Below, one piece after another: positions 10,901-23,600 of a stretch of 64,000 nt of DNA. A model generated the notes under the pieces. The model made no database searches and was not told where the DNA came from. It was given only the letters and a program-made list of their open reading frames with translations. Source of the stretch: Rattus norvegicus (lineage: Eukaryota; Chordata; Mammalia; Rodentia; Muridae). The stretch's first letter is position 1. Each line of letters starts with the position of its first letter. The stretch covers positions 163,124,976 to 163,188,975 of the forward strand of contig NC_086021.1 of the NCBI RefSeq assembly GCF_036323735.1, in the 5' to 3' direction. The position numbers and the translations under genes are program-made.

Positions 10901-13764
10901 ACCGGAAACAGAGAGAGACCTGAAGAGAGCTGGAGCTCCAGATAGAACAGTCCTCAAGGCATGACTTGGTGAGTCAGAAGAGGCAGTTGTCCCCCTGCCC
11001 AGGGAGGTTCTGGTGCAGGTGCAGCACCCTGGGAAGAGCCGTGCTGTCCACTCTATGCTTGCCACGGGGTTCAGACAGCTCTCAGACTTACTGAGAGACC
11101 TCACTTGAAATGCCTCCCTTGCCCTGTACCCACCTCTTGGTTAGTTCCCTCTCCAGCCCAATATCTCTATCTAACTAGTCTCCTCTCTGTGCACCTATTC
11201 TGGAGGCCTCAACAGCAATTCCGGGGACAGTGACACCCTGGAACAGTGCAGAACTCTGTCAGACTTGATCTTCCACTGTGTGTTGCTTCTGTCCTCACAT
11301 TGCCTGTGGGTCCCACACTCTCAGACTCTGACAACATTCCCCATGCCAACCTTTATGCTAGCATGCCACATTTGACCTGGACTCCTTGCACCAGACACAT
11401 ATGTCACACTGTCCCAGGTCCTGTCCTAAAAGCACCCAGCCTCCATCCTCCAACCTCCAGCCTCCTCTGATCCAGAGCTGCCAATGGGGAAGGAACTCAG
11501 AGCACTGAGCCCCACCACTGCCTGCTGTGACCTCTGCACCTGAGGCTACCTAAGCACCTGCCAGGTCCTGGGTATGAGCCCCGTCAGGGTGGGGCCCTGA
11601 TCCTCATTTCCAGGCAGAGCTGGGACTGAGCCTGGCTTAGCCATGGTTTGTTTGCATTTAATTTAGTCTATTCCTGCCCTACAAAAGAGGGATTATGCCC
11701 AGAATGTTCCAGAACCTGGATTTCCGGGCTGTTGTGACTGTGCATTTGTGCACTTATCAGTGGTGGTGTGGCAAAGTTTCCAGCTAACTTGGGGTGGGCA
11801 GGGCTATGACTCAGGCTCTGGGAAAGAGAGGCCTTGCTACACAGCCTTGGCCTCTGCCAGCCTCCTCCTACTCCATTTCAAGTTGTTTAGTGTGGTGATT
11901 GGCTGATCCAAAAGAATGCAATGATGTAAAAGAAAAAAAGTTTAAATCCTAAAATCACCAAGATCATAAAAGTCACCTGGGATCACATCACCAAAAAGAA
12001 AGCGGAAAAAAGTAACTAGATGTTATCTCAGGGGGTCATATCCTTCCAGAACATTCTCTAGGTTAATTTCACTTGCCTCAGTCTTTCTGCGTTGTCTAGT
12101 GACAGTTGCCTGGTGGCTGTGGACTAAATAGATTCCCCTGTTTCAGGACATTTACGTTGGGCCTGCTTTGGGGCTAATACCAGTAACCACACTGAAGGCA
12201 GCATCCTAACAATCATGTTCCCAAACTATTTGACCATTCCCTCAGCGGAGCCCTGATTCCCCAACCCTGACTCAAGGGGCTGAGCCTATCACATGGGAAG
12301 GAGGAACAGCCCTACCTGTCTTGAATATCGGGTGGACTCTCTTCTCCTATGGACAGGCCTATGCAAAGCAGCCAGGAAAAGGTACATCTTTAGTTTCCAT
12401 TTGGGGACACTGAGGCCAGAGATAGGAACAACGTATCCAAAATCAGCCCACTGGCAGTGGCAAACTTCATGTCATATAGACTTTCCTCCTTCCACTTCTA
12501 AGTGTCTAGGATTTTACCAGAATGGACGGTCTTTAACAGGGAGGAAGCAGGAGGCAGCAGTACAAGGCCTCTGGATTGCTCCTGGCAGACATTGCTAGTC
12601 AACTGTCAACTGTCACATCCTTTCCTGCTGGACCCACACCCCTTAGGACATCGACAACCATGACTGGGGCTTGGTACAATAGTGAATCCCCATTGGTACC
12701 CAGAAGAGCTAGTGTGTACTCAAGAGGACTTGAGTCTGCCAAGAGTAGCTTGAATTCTTGCTTTCCTTCTGTCCTCTTCCAGGCAAGAAGCCATTGGAAA
12801 TCCTGCTGGTTTCCAGCTGACCAATCCCACCATGCCACTCCTCCCCACACCCTCTGTTTCTATGCAACCACAGTCTTCTCCGGAAAGGCTGCCCACATCG
12901 AAGCAGGACAGGGTGGAACAGGGTGGCAGAGTAGAGGACAGAGTGAGGAAGAGCTGCCCCTGCTCTAGGGCCATGGGAACTCAGGCAGGTCACTGTTCTT
13001 CCCCAAGACCCTGATCCATCTGGGACAGGGGATCCCAACATGCTATTCTCTTCTTCCTGGGACTGCTTGATGGTCTGCAGAGGAGAGGTTGGTGGTCTTT
13101 TCCACTGTGCCTCTTGCTGCACAGGGACAACCAGCTTTGACATGACATGGCGTCTCTCCTCAGCCCTAACCCATCTGCCTTAGATGGCTAGTGGCTAGAA
13201 CCCTGCTCACCATCTGAGAGTGGTGAGGACCACCATTCTCCACCATCTGAGAGGTGGAGAAGAGGGAAGAAAAGTGTGTCCCGGCTGTGCAAGGTATCCT
13301 TGCTCTCTGTGGATGGATGTGCTTTACGCTGGGCCTTAGTGGCACTCTGGAAATTTTTCTAAGCCTCTCTGCTGAGCATCCCAAGCCTTAACCGGTTCAA
13401 GGCAGAGCTGCCTGCTGCCCACCCTGCCCACTGAACCATCCTCTCCAGCCGTCCCTGGCCCTCCTCAGTCCCTGCCTTCCTGGTGTCAATTCATCTCCTC
13501 CCCAAACCATGACCTCTAGCAAGCAAAGAGCCTGTCCTGCTGTGACCACACCAGCCTGGATGCCATCCACAGCAGTGACTTCCCAAACATGTCATTCTGC
13601 CCACCATAACTGCAGCTCATTCACATGAACAGAACTCAGCCCTTTGTACATCTCACTTCAGGAACATAGCCTCAAGATCCTAAGTGATCTTGGGAGAGCC
13701 CTCTCCCTCTAGAACCCTGTTTCTTTCTGGGAGACCAGCGCTGTCCCTTAAGAAACGCCTTCAC
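10901..13764. other. Intergenic DNA, no gene recognised
   Basis: Several 80-145 codon open frames overlap on both strands near 12.3-13.4 kb. None has family similarity, splice context or codon pattern I can support. Confidence 0.5.
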
Positions 13765-13880
13765 AGAGATGGACGTGTGGTGCATGCTTGTAATATCAGC
13801 ACCTGGGAGGCAGAGACAGGAAAATGGAAAGTTCAAATCCAGCCTGAAAAACATAGGAAACCCTTGTCCAAAAAGAGAAA
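13765..13880 (+). mobile_element. B1 SINE
   Basis: 'GTGTGGTGCATGCTTGTAAT', 'ACCTGGGAGGCAGAGACAGG' and an A-rich end. Confidence 0.8.
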
Positions 13881-14482
13881 GGGAGGGAGGAGAGGTTGAG
13901 GGGAAGAGTGTGAGATAGGAATGAAGGGAATGCCTCCACGATACCCTGCCCACATCTGATAGTGCTCAGTACTCTAACTGGATCAGGGCTCCTGCATGAC
14001 GGAACCCCACCCTGACCCCCACACCCCTGCACTGTGGCCTGCCCGTCTCCTTGTTGCAAAGCATCTGTGGAGTTGCAGGGCCTAGCACGCTTGAGTTTTC
14101 AGCAAATTCTAGTGTGAACACCCCCCTGTGTGTAGCCAGAGCTCCCTGCTCTCCCCAGGTGACAAGCAAAGGCCTCTCCAAAGAGAGAAGCTGAAACCTG
14201 GCAGATGAAAGACAGCAGCCTGGGAGAAGGCACGGCATGTGCAAAAGCCCTGGGGTGGGAATGAAAGGAAAGTAGGGCAAACTAGTACGGAAAGAGGACT
14301 TAGATAAGCAGCCAATAGCTGGGTCTTACAGAGCTTGGTTCTTATGCAAAAGCACTGCAAGCTTTGGCAAGTTGGACAGAGGGCCAATGGTTGCTGGGCA
14401 GAGTGGACCTTTGGTGAAAGAGACTTATCGTGAAGACACAGAGACCAAGAGGGGACGAACTGTATAAGAACAGCGGAAGGGA

Positions 14483-14708
14483 GGAAGCAGAGAGATGGCT
14501 CAGTGCATAAAGTTCTGTTGCAGTAAACATGGGGACCTGAGTTTAGATCCCTGGACCCATATAAAAGTCTGGGACAGCAGCATGTGCTTGACCCCAAAAC
14601 AGGCCAGGGCCAGACAGACAGGCTCTGTGGACTCGCTGACCAGTCAGTCTACTTGAATCAATGAGCTCCAGGTTCAGTGAGAGATTGTGTCTCAAAAACT
14701 AGGATGGA
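14483..14708 (+). mobile_element. B3/B2-family SINE
   Basis: 'GAAGCAGAGAGATGGCTCAG' head, 'GACCTGAGTTTAGATCCCTG' body, and the B3-type tail 'GAGATTGTGTCTCAAAAACT'. Confidence 0.75.
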
Positions 14709-14709
14709 C

Positions 14710-14925
14710 CCAGCGCTGGAGAGGTGGCTCAGTGGTTAGAGCACTTGCTGGTCTTCCCAAAGACCTGAGTTTGGTTCCCAGCACCCACACCAGGTGACTT
14801 ATAACTGCCAGCAGCTACAGCTCTAAGGGAATGGATGTCCTCTTCTGGCCTCTGTGAGCACCTCCATACACAGGGCATACACTCACACAGATGCAGACAC
14901 ATAAATAAAAACTGTTAAAAAAATC
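14710..14925 (+). mobile_element. B2 SINE
   Basis: 'GCTGGAGAGGTGGCTCAGTG', 'GGTTCCCAGCACCCACACCA', 'TCTTCTGGCCTCTGTGAGCA', and an ATAAATAAAAAC tail. Confidence 0.85.
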
Positions 14926-15000
14926 TTTTCCAAGAGAAAATAATGAGATAGTGAGCCACAGAGGTCTAGCAACAGAGGTGGACGCCTGGCATCAACCTCT

Positions 15001-15003
15001 GGT

Positions 15004-15061
<58 letters not shown>

Positions 15062-15140
15062 TGTGTGTGTGTGTGTACATGCATGTGCATGTGTGACACA
15101 CAAAACATACATGCTCACATACACACACACACACACACCA
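15001..15140 (+). repeat. (TG)n and (CA)n microsatellite pair
   Basis: About 38 GT units (15001-15077, one GA break), a short GCATGTGCATG stretch, then (AC)n near 15120-15138. GT and CA runs in one strand are self-complementary. Confidence 0.9.
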
Positions 15141-15487
15141 AATAAATACATAACTTTTAAAAACACGAAGGAATAAGGAATAATGGAGGGACAAAAGACA
15201 TGTCAGGCACAGGGAACATACCTCAGGATTGTAGTGTGGGCTTTGAGGACCCACCAGAGGGTTGAGATGACAGGGATCAAGCCGGGGAGCTGTTCCCTTC
15301 TGGATTGGGTCCTGAAGGTGTCTGGTGAGAGTAGCTTTGTAATGGTGGTAGAGTTGCCCATTCAGGGGGTGAGGATGTAAGCATTTTCTCCTCCGAAGGG
15401 AGCAGAGACCACAACTCAGGCACAGGAGAGGGTGAATGCCATTTTCCAAACTCCAAGGTTTCCCTCTGGCTACCACCACAGAGGAGC

Positions 15488-15535
15488 TTTTATTATTATT
15501 ATTTATTATTATTATTATTATATTTTTATTTTTGT
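15488..15535 (+). repeat. (TTA)n simple repeat
   Basis: A run of TTA triplets, probably derived from the poly-A tail of the adjacent reverse-strand SINE. Confidence 0.85.
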
Positions 15536-15726
15536 TATTTTATGTATATGGGCGTTTTGCCTGCATGCACATCTTTGAACCAAGTATGTGTATGGTGCAC
15601 AGAAAGGCCAGGAGAGGGTGTTGGCTTTCCTGGAACTGCAGGTACAAATGTGGATGCTGGGACTCGAGCCCAAGTCCTCTATAAGAGCAGCCAGTGCTCT
15701 TAACCACTGAGCTATCTCTCCAGGCC
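15536..15726 (-). mobile_element. B2/B3-family SINE
   Basis: Reverse complement of a B2/B3: ends 'CCAGTGCTCTTAACCACTGA' 'GCTATCTCTCCAGGC'. Confidence 0.8.
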
Positions 15727-18059
15727 CAAGAGGAGCTTTTGTGAGGTGTGAGGAGTTCCAGGAAGGGAATGCACACCAGAGTGTGAGGGCCTGAGAGAAA
15801 CGAGGCCAGAGGAAAAGGTGCAAGGCCACATGGGACCAGGCACACAACCCAAGGGGTCCGGTGATGCCTGTTCAACCCTGAATGGACTGAGCTGAAAGGC
15901 AGGAAGCCGGAGCAGATGTGGGCACTGGCCTTGGCACCAGCTCTACCACCCTACAGAGGGACATTGTCTGTGGGCAGCAGGCATGGCAGCTGAGGAACCA
16001 AACGGGCGTGTGTCTCTGCACATGTGCCTGAGGCACTGGCAGGGTCCTTCCGGGAGCCCTCCTGGCTCTGCAGCAGCTTGCCTTGGGTGTTCAGGGTCTG
16101 TTGAGTGTTCCAGACACGGCAGGATGCAAACCACACTCTCCTCCATGACCAGCCAGAGACTGTTTAACCTCAGGAACACTGCCCCTCTCTCATCATCATA
16201 CAGATGGGGACAAGACTTAAACAATGGATCTCTTAGCCCTAATCCACAGTTTACCACTTCCAGATAGAAGCCAAGACACGTGTCCAAAGGTCACATCAAT
16301 ATCCCTACTGACCCTAATGTTAACCAGGACCCACCAGGGCAGAGTGGTCAGGAGTGTGTGGCCTTCACTAGGTGAGTGGGCTCAAGGCCTCTCCCTGACT
16401 CTCCTGGTCCTGTGACCTTGAACAAATCTCTCAGCCTCCGATGATCCTGGAAAAGGCAGAGTTGTTAATTCCCATCTGGCACTGCATGGCTAAGTGGGAC
16501 CAGCCTGTGTCCAGGCAGGGGTGGCCAGGGCCCCTCTGGCCAGTTCACTCTTGTCCCTGGGCCCATGGTCCATCACTCATTTTTCTTTACCTCCACAAAC
16601 ACCCACTGCCTTCCCGGTGGTGTCAATGAAGCAGCTCAGGTCACAAAATGACCTGTGACAAGGACATATGGCCCACAGCTCAGCCTGGTAGACAGCACTA
16701 CCATGAACTGCCATTGTACCAAGGAGGTGAGAGGTGAAGCGCCTTGCCCAGGGAAGCATAGCAAAGAAGTAGCGTGGTGGGGGAGGGGGATGCATGCCTA
16801 TTCTCTTAAAGAAATCAGTGAGTAGAGATGTCACCACATCCTTGCATGTCCTTGCTGCATGGAAGTGGGTGTGATGGGCAAGGCTGTGCCTCCCTCGCTT
16901 CCAGGGGGTTGCCCTGCCTGAACTGTCTAGTCACTTCTCTACAAACCTCATCCTGTTGTAAGCAGTAACAGTGACAACAGCCCCAAACACACTGCTACTG
17001 AGCGTTCCTCTGAGTAGGCAATGTCCTCAGCTAGGTGCCCTGTAAGACAGAGGAGCTTGAGATTGCCCATGTGTACGCATTTCACATATGGACACTGAGA
17101 GGCTCAGAGTCCCAAGTCACTTCGAGTGGATAAGGTGAAGACAGGGCTTGAACCCGCTTCGACCCCTAGCACACATCCTGTATCTACCATGCTGTGGAAA
17201 TGACCCCAGATGGCTTTTGAAGCCAGATTTCTGCTTGGACCCCTGGCTCTTCTGTTTGCTGACTGTGGAGACTGGCTCCTCCTTGCTAATAGCAGGATGA
17301 CCGGCTGACCATGCCTGAGGAGGATACCCATCAGCCTAACTGATGGAAAACATAGGGTGATGTCAGCTGTGTCTGAGACGTTCGTTCACTGTGGCTGTTC
17401 CATGCTCATTGTGGTCCTGTACGAGGCGCGGAGGTCCCTGTGCTCACAGATAGACACTAGGGGAACTAATGTCAAACACATAGCCTATAATCCACCCAAA
17501 AGGCCTGGAGAGGACATATTTATTAGCTCTATCTGTGTGGCCAGAGACTTTGCAGACCCAGCTCCTCCCCGAGACCCTCAGTCAATCTATAGAAGCTCTC
17601 TCTAAGGACCTTAGAAGAGTTCTAACGCAGTCGTGACTGGTCTTCATTTAGCTTACTTTGTCCCTCAGGGAGGCTTACATATGCCTTTTTTGTGGATGTG
17701 AAACTGATTTCATTTTCATCAAACAAGTTTTCACCAAATTGTGCTGTGCTGTGCTTAAATATGCCTAAAATGACCTACTTGGGTCAGACTTCAGAAGTTT
17801 GAACCAACGAGGGCTACAGAGTCATATTGAACTGAACTGCCTTCCTGTCCTCTGCGGAGCCTCACCTTTCTGGCTGTAGAGATTGCAAAGACCACTACAT
17901 AGTCCTGTGACAGTGATTTCCCGGGATGCAGGGAGTCCTTGTAAGGCTTGCTGTATGCTTGCCATATGTCCCAGTGCTCCCTCTGTCCCTCCAGCCAGCT
18001 TAGACCCTCCTTTCTCCAAACCTCAGGAAGCTAGAGCTCCCAGACTGCTTCCAGGAAGG
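15727..18059. other. Intergenic DNA with MIR-like fragments
   Basis: MIR-like pieces lie near 16390-16450 ('CTGTGACCTTGAACAAATCT') and 17040-17140 ('GACACTGAGAGGCTCAGAGT'). No exon is recognised. This is the proximal upstream region of Bpifb1. Confidence 0.5.
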
Positions 18060-18194
18060 GCTTTGGTTCACTAAGAGCTACAAATATTTACCTTGGAGAC
18101 CTCGGCCCAGCCTGAGGTCTTGGCCCACATGCTCAAGGTGGCCTGCCCAAGTCTGGATGCAAGATATAAGGCTGGGTCTCCAAACTCACCACCG
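18060..18194 (+). promoter_or_regulatory. Bpifb1: Bpifb1 core promoter
   Basis: A TATA-like ATATAAG lies at 18164-18170. About 25-30 bp downstream comes a short exon ending in CAG before GTAAAA at 18235. A forkhead-type AAATATTTAC lies at 18082-18091, about 110 bp upstream of the expected start site. FOXA factors act in airway epithelium, so this is a plausible regulator. The start site itself is inferred. Confidence 0.6.
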
Positions 18195-18234
18195 AGGAGA
18201 GGAGCAGGCAGACCCAGGACTCCAGCACATTCAG
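18195..18234 (+). other. Bpifb1: Bpifb1 non-coding exon 1 (5' UTR)
   Basis: The donor CAG|GTAAAA is at 18234/18235 and the TATA-like box is at 18164. Exon 2 begins after TTACCACAG at 20610, giving 36 nt of 5' UTR before the ATG at 20646. The human gene also has a non-coding first exon. The left edge is estimated from TATA spacing. Confidence 0.6.
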
Positions 18235-18710
18235 GTAAAACAGGAGAAGGGTCTAGAGGCCTGGACAGTCAGGAAGGTTCCTCACAGAGAAGACTCGCTG
18301 AGATTAGCCAAACTGCTGGGCGAGAACTGAGCCTGATAACACCCCTGTCAGCTTTGGTTTCTGGGGATCAAGAGAGGAAGGGAGGTGCTGGATGCTTTGG
18401 ATTCTCATCCAAAAGCCATGAACAAAGATTGAAGCGTAAGACAGGTAGGTCTTTTCCAGTCCCAGTGTACGGACTTCAAACCACTGCACAGAGTGGCCGT
18501 GCAGTGTCTGCATATGCTGAGGTGTTGCTGGGGACAAAGAGAAGCAGCCCTCAAAGAACTCCCAAGTGGCCATTATGTGATTACTGTGTTTAAGGAAGGC
18601 CCAGGACCAGAGAAAAATCAGAGAAGCCTTCATGGAAGAGATAGTGTGAAAGACGCAAAGCTGAGTGGATGCTGGAGAGGAGCAAAAGGCATGAAAATGG
18701 AAGGGGTTGA

Positions 18711-18899
18711 GGACTACATAGTGGGTCCATGATGAGAACAGAGACTAGGGACCACATAGTGGGTCTATAAAGAAGGCATGGGTTGAGGGCCACGTAGTGA
18801 GTCCATGACAAAGACAGAGGCTAAGGACCATGTGAGGGTCTGTAAACAGAGCAGGGACTGAGGACCATAAAGTGGGTCCATGAAGAGGGCAGGAGATGG
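18711..18899 (+). repeat. Five-unit minisatellite, about 38 bp per unit
   Basis: Units start at about 18711, 18748, 18787, 18825 and 18862. Each contains GGACCACATAGTGGGTCCATGA-like sequence (positions 5-22 of a unit most conserved). It lies in intron 1 of Bpifb1, under 500 bp after exon 1. Confidence 0.8.
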
Positions 18900-19422
18900 G
18901 GAACAAAGGGTGGATGGTCACAGGCTGGGATATGAGGGTGACAGTATCTCCCAGAAGAGGCAATGCTACAAGTTCTGGGCTCAGAACCCCTCTAATCAGG
19001 AGACTGAGCAGGGGGCAGGAGAAGGGGGCAGAAGGGGTCCAAAGGATTTGGAAGATAAAGACACCATTTGATGGCATAACTGCCTTGTCAACCAATGCAA
19101 GCTGTCAGCTCTGCCCTCTGGCTTTAATTGTAGTATGACTTCCTCAGATCCCAGGATCAGTAATCACAGTCCTCATTGGTAGGCTCAATAGCATTCATGA
19201 GTAACATCAAGTCGCAGATCCATTTACCCTCACAACTCCCCTCCCAGGTGCTATCATCTCCCGTTAGCCAGCCGCTCATGGGCTCCAAAAGGTTAAGTCC
19301 CTCACCCAATCACCAAGCCAGCCATAGAAGATCTCCTACTGGAGTATCTCTGACTCCCAGACCCACAACACATCCCCTTCAAGTTGCTGACACTCACTGA
19401 TGGGGATTGTGCAGCTTTGTAG

Positions 19423-19580
19423 GGATCTCCAGACGGCTGGTTCCAGTTTGCCCACAGCCCCTCAGAGGTCATTCATTCACTCGGCAATTCCGTATGAAGC
19501 ACCACAGCCAGGCTCTGTGCTGGGTGTAGAGACAGTCATGAGCAGCCAGAAGGTTCTCCCTCCCAGAGTTCACAGCCTGG
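19423..19580 (+). repeat. Inverted duplication, arm A
   Basis: Its reverse complement recurs at 20131-20291. The first 107 positions align with about 13 mismatches and no gap; the remainder aligns with a small gap. Confidence 0.85.
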
Positions 19581-19926
19581 TCAAGAACTCTGATTTGACA
19601 ACAGTGTCTCATTCCACAACAGACACATTAGTCTTTGGTGACAAGACACCCACATTCTGGGGCAGGCAAGGGCACATGGGTCCCAAGGGCCATGTCTCCC
19701 TTTTCTCTAAACGAGACAGTCTGCAGAAATCTTCAGCTCTGTGTAAGGAGTTTGGGGAGGAAGACTGACCAGGGCTGAAGGTGTAGCCTCTCTGCCCTGT
19801 GGAGAGTAACAAGTTGTCAAGGGACAGACACCACAGCACCACAGCACTTCTCCCAGAAACTATCATGGCTAAGAAAAGAAATGGGACAAGAAATGGCTGC
19901 TTTAAGCATGCTCAAAAGGAGGGTTG

Positions 19927-20115
19927 AGGGGCTGGAGAGATGGCTCAGAGGTTAAGAGCACTGAGTGCTCTTCCTGAGGTCCTGAGTTCAATTCCCAGCA
20001 ACCACATGGTCATAGGATCAGACACCCTCTTCTGGTGTGCATAAAGACAGCTACAGTGTATACATAAAATAAATAAACCTTTAAAAATAAATAAATAAAA
20101 GACCCATAACAAAAA
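19927..20115 (+). mobile_element. B2/B3-family SINE with target-site duplication
   Basis: 'GGGGCTGGAGAGATGGCTCA' head, 'ACACCCTCTTCTGGTGTGCA' body and an AAATAAATAAA tail. The 13-mer AAAAGGAGGGTTG flanks it at 19914-19926 and 20116-20128. Confidence 0.9.
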
Positions 20116-20130
20116 AAAAGGAGGGTTGCT

Positions 20131-20291
20131 CTAGGCTGTGCATTCTGAGAGGGAGTACCTTGCTGCCTGCTCCTGACTGTGGTCCTACACCCAGCACAGA
20201 GCCCAGCTGTGGGTCTTCATACGTAACTGCAGAGTGAATGAATGACCTTTGAGAGGCTGTGGACGAACTGGAGCCAGCCTTCTGGAGATCC
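20131..20291 (-). repeat. Inverted duplication, arm B
   Basis: Partner of 19423-19580, separated by about 550 bp that includes a B2 SINE. Both arms are in Bpifb1 intron 1, just upstream of exon 2. Confidence 0.85.
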
Positions 20292-20645
20292 TTGTGGGTT
20301 TTCTGCAAGGAAATGGCTGTCTGCCAAGTTCTTCTTGTGGGAAAGGCAACACACTGAATGATTTCTAGATATTGTTAATCCCAGAGACTCTGTGAAGTGA
20401 TGCTTCATCGTGCCCACTGGCCAGAGGAGAACCCCAAAGCACAGAAATATCTGTGCTTTAGTCGATGATTCGAGAATGTTCGGCTAAGTCTTGGCTCTTA
20501 CCTACTGCCCTGAATGTCTCTCCTGGACACTGTGCCCCAGGATACCAGGCATTATGTGCCTCCCACAGGCCCCTCTGTCCAGCTATCAGGACCCTTGTGT
20601 TTACCACAGGCCCTACTACCTGCCACCTACTTCTCATCAACAGCC

Positions 20646-23600
20646 ATGAAGATGACCAACCCATGGATCGTCAGCCTCCTGCTGGGAGCCACACTGGTCC
20701 AAGCTAACCTCTATCCTCCTGCAGTGCTCAACCTTGGCCCAGAAGTCATCAAGAAGCGTAAGTCATGAGACCCCAGGCCTCAGCACCATAGAGCAAGGGC
20801 AAATGGAGCAGTCCTCCATAAAGGAAGGGAATTCTTCATCAAAGGAAACTACCAGGCAGGGGTGGAGCCCCAGGCTTGAGTGAGACAAGTAGTGGCTGAG
20901 GTATGAAGGTCTGGGGTGGTATGATCTCAAGAGCCCATGATACCAGATGTCCTCAAATAATATTATCCCTAAGACCTACCAGTGGACAGAATCGGGTGGC
21001 TTCAGTCCCACCCAAGGGTTTGTTACTCCAGATCCATGACCCTAGGCCTGGTCCTGGACCTAAGCTTACTTTCTGTAAGCACATGGGAAGGCCTTTCTCC
21101 CTGGGCCAACGGGAACTCCCAATACCACAAGAACTAAGAAGAATCCCAGGCTCTCTAGGCAGCCTTCTCCCTGGCTCATTTCTGCCATGGGACACAGTCC
21201 TGTGTGCTAGAGGACATATGGCAGCATCTTCCACCCAGGCATTGATAAGTGTCTCCTGTGGCAGTGTGGCAATTACTTGGTAGACAAGCTCTTTTCCAAA
21301 GGCTAATGGAAGCAAATGGCTTAAGGCTAATGCGATGATTCTCAAGCATGTGGTATGGGAGCTATGGGGCCCTGGGGTAAGCAGCCATGGCCAAAGTCTG
21401 CAGCCAAGGAGATACTACTACTGGTAGTTTTGGAGGAGATTCCCAGGGTCCCCTGCAGGGGAGTCAGTGGGCTCACCCAAGCAACTGACCACTGAGCACC
21501 AGGTGCCACTAGGAAACTGTCTTAATTAACTCCATCGGAAGACAAAAGCCACACCGTAGACCTGGGCTGAGCTGTTTAATGTGAAGAAGAATAATGGAAC
21601 ATGGAAGGAAGGAGGGTTTGCCTAAGAGGGAGGAGGGAAAAGAACTCTAAAGAGCACCCAGAAATGAGGTGGCACCCAAGGACAGAACAAACTCAGAACC
21701 AGAGACCCCATCCCAGGCCTCATGTGACTGGGTATGACTAACCGTTAGGTGGAGCGAAGCTTGCTAGGTTGTGCCAGGCCAGTGCTGACCCGCCGCTGGC
21801 AAACAGAGCACACACCTGCCCTGAGCTGATGACATCCTTTGGATTATGTCCCTGGAGGGAGAAGTTGTTTTATCTCTCAAGGGGATCATTTCTGGGTGGC
21901 CCCTGGAAACTTGCCAGGGGCCTTCAAAATTTACTCTCAGCCTTCAGGAGCCCTGTTGACTGGCAGGTCAACGTTACCTGGGCAGTGACAACGCAGGGGC
22001 AAACAAGAGACACGCTTCGGGGACTTTCCACTCCATGTCCCTCGAAAGCCCATACTGATGGGGTCTGAGATTGCCAACCAGAAAAGATAAAATGTAATGG
22101 GTCCAGTCCCGTTAGCACAGAAGAGGCGAATGCTTGATCGGAATGCCACGGGGTGGGGGTGGGGCTCTGAAACACTGGCTGGCATGGTGGCACACTACCT
22201 ATGAAATGGGCTCTGGCCACTGGAGAAAAGCCAGCAGGGGCCAGCCCCAGGGCCCTTGTTCGCATTTCTTCCTTCCTCTGCTCAACACCTAAGGCATTTT
22301 GGACAATAGGGCAAACAGTGAGAGTGACAGAAGACCGTTAGCAGGCGTTGATTGGTCACCAAACCATCCCCAAGGGAATGCTTAGCTCGAGAAGTATTTG
22401 GTGCTGGCTAGGGAGAAGGAAGACTCAGGTCCAGCATCCCAGCAGTGATTGGCAGCCCTCAGTGTGAGAGTTCCCACTACCTCCAGCCTCACTGTCCACC
22501 CAGGGGCACCACCCTTCAGGGCACATCTTCATGGTGAAGATGATCAGGTTGAGAAGGGGTTCCTCAACCCAGAGCCACTGCTAGGCTACTTTCCCTGCCT
22601 CCTCTTGACATCTATTCCCTGCGTCTATCTGCAGACCTGACCCAGGCACTGGAGAACCACGATGCCACTGCCATCCTCCAGGAGTTGCCGCTGCTCAGAG
22701 GCATGCAAGATAAGTCTGGCAGCATCCCCATATTGGACAGCTTCGTGAACACTGTTCTGAGATACATCATCTGGTGAGTGGGGCTGACAGAACGGGGAGC
22801 CATCTCTTCCCCACACCTCTGCTTACCTGTGCTGTTTGTTCAGCTGCCCACCAACAAACAGCAGTGGAGATGCACCAGACTAAGTTCCTCTTTTGAAAAG
22901 CCCCCAGAATGGCTAGTGGTGATCATAAGGCAGCGTCACGGGTAAGAGGGCAGCCACAGAGAAAGATGGCCCCAGGTAGGAGAGTGCTGGAGCCAGGATG
23001 TGCTTTTTAATGAAGGCAAAGACAAGAAACTGGGATTTCAGGCAAAAGGGACCAGTGGAGCAAAACCATGGAGGGGCAAGAGTCACTCAGAATGATTGCA
23101 TTTCAAACCCCAACAGCAAAGAATGACAGGACAGTAGGAGCTTACTGTCAGCTCAACAGGCTGAGGCTAAAAGCCAAGGAACCTGAAGAGAAGCAAGCAA
23201 GGTGAAGGGGAGAGACAGAGGTAGGGCCATGATGGAAAGGATTAGTAAACTAGGCTTGGGGTCCAGGTTCTGCTCGGGTGTGAGGAAGTCAGAAAAAGGA
23301 TGGGTGCGGGCATGGGGACGACACTCCTCTGAACGAGAACATGATTCTCATCTCCCCTCTACCCTGTCCAGGATGAAGGTCACCTCTGCTAACATTCTCC
23401 AGCTGGTTGTGCAGCCTTCAACCTATGACCAGGAGCTGGTAGTCAGAATCCCCCTGGACATGGTGGCTGGATTAAACACGTGAGTGTCCCCCAAATCAGA
23501 CCCAGCTCACCTAACAGTTTCATCTACTCAACTCCCCCAACTCCGTGCAGACATCTAGAAACAAACCCCAACGTTAGAAGAGCAAGAGCAAAGTCCCTGA

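Noticed and set aside
12293..13143. Overlapping 80-145 codon frames on both strands
   Set aside because: No frame stands out by composition, none resembles a known protein, and no exon borders or promoter accompany them.
18093..18593. 166-codon + strand frame across the Bpifb1 promoter and exon 1
   Set aside because: It crosses the TATA-like box and splice donor and has no recognisable content; the first exon is non-coding in the family.
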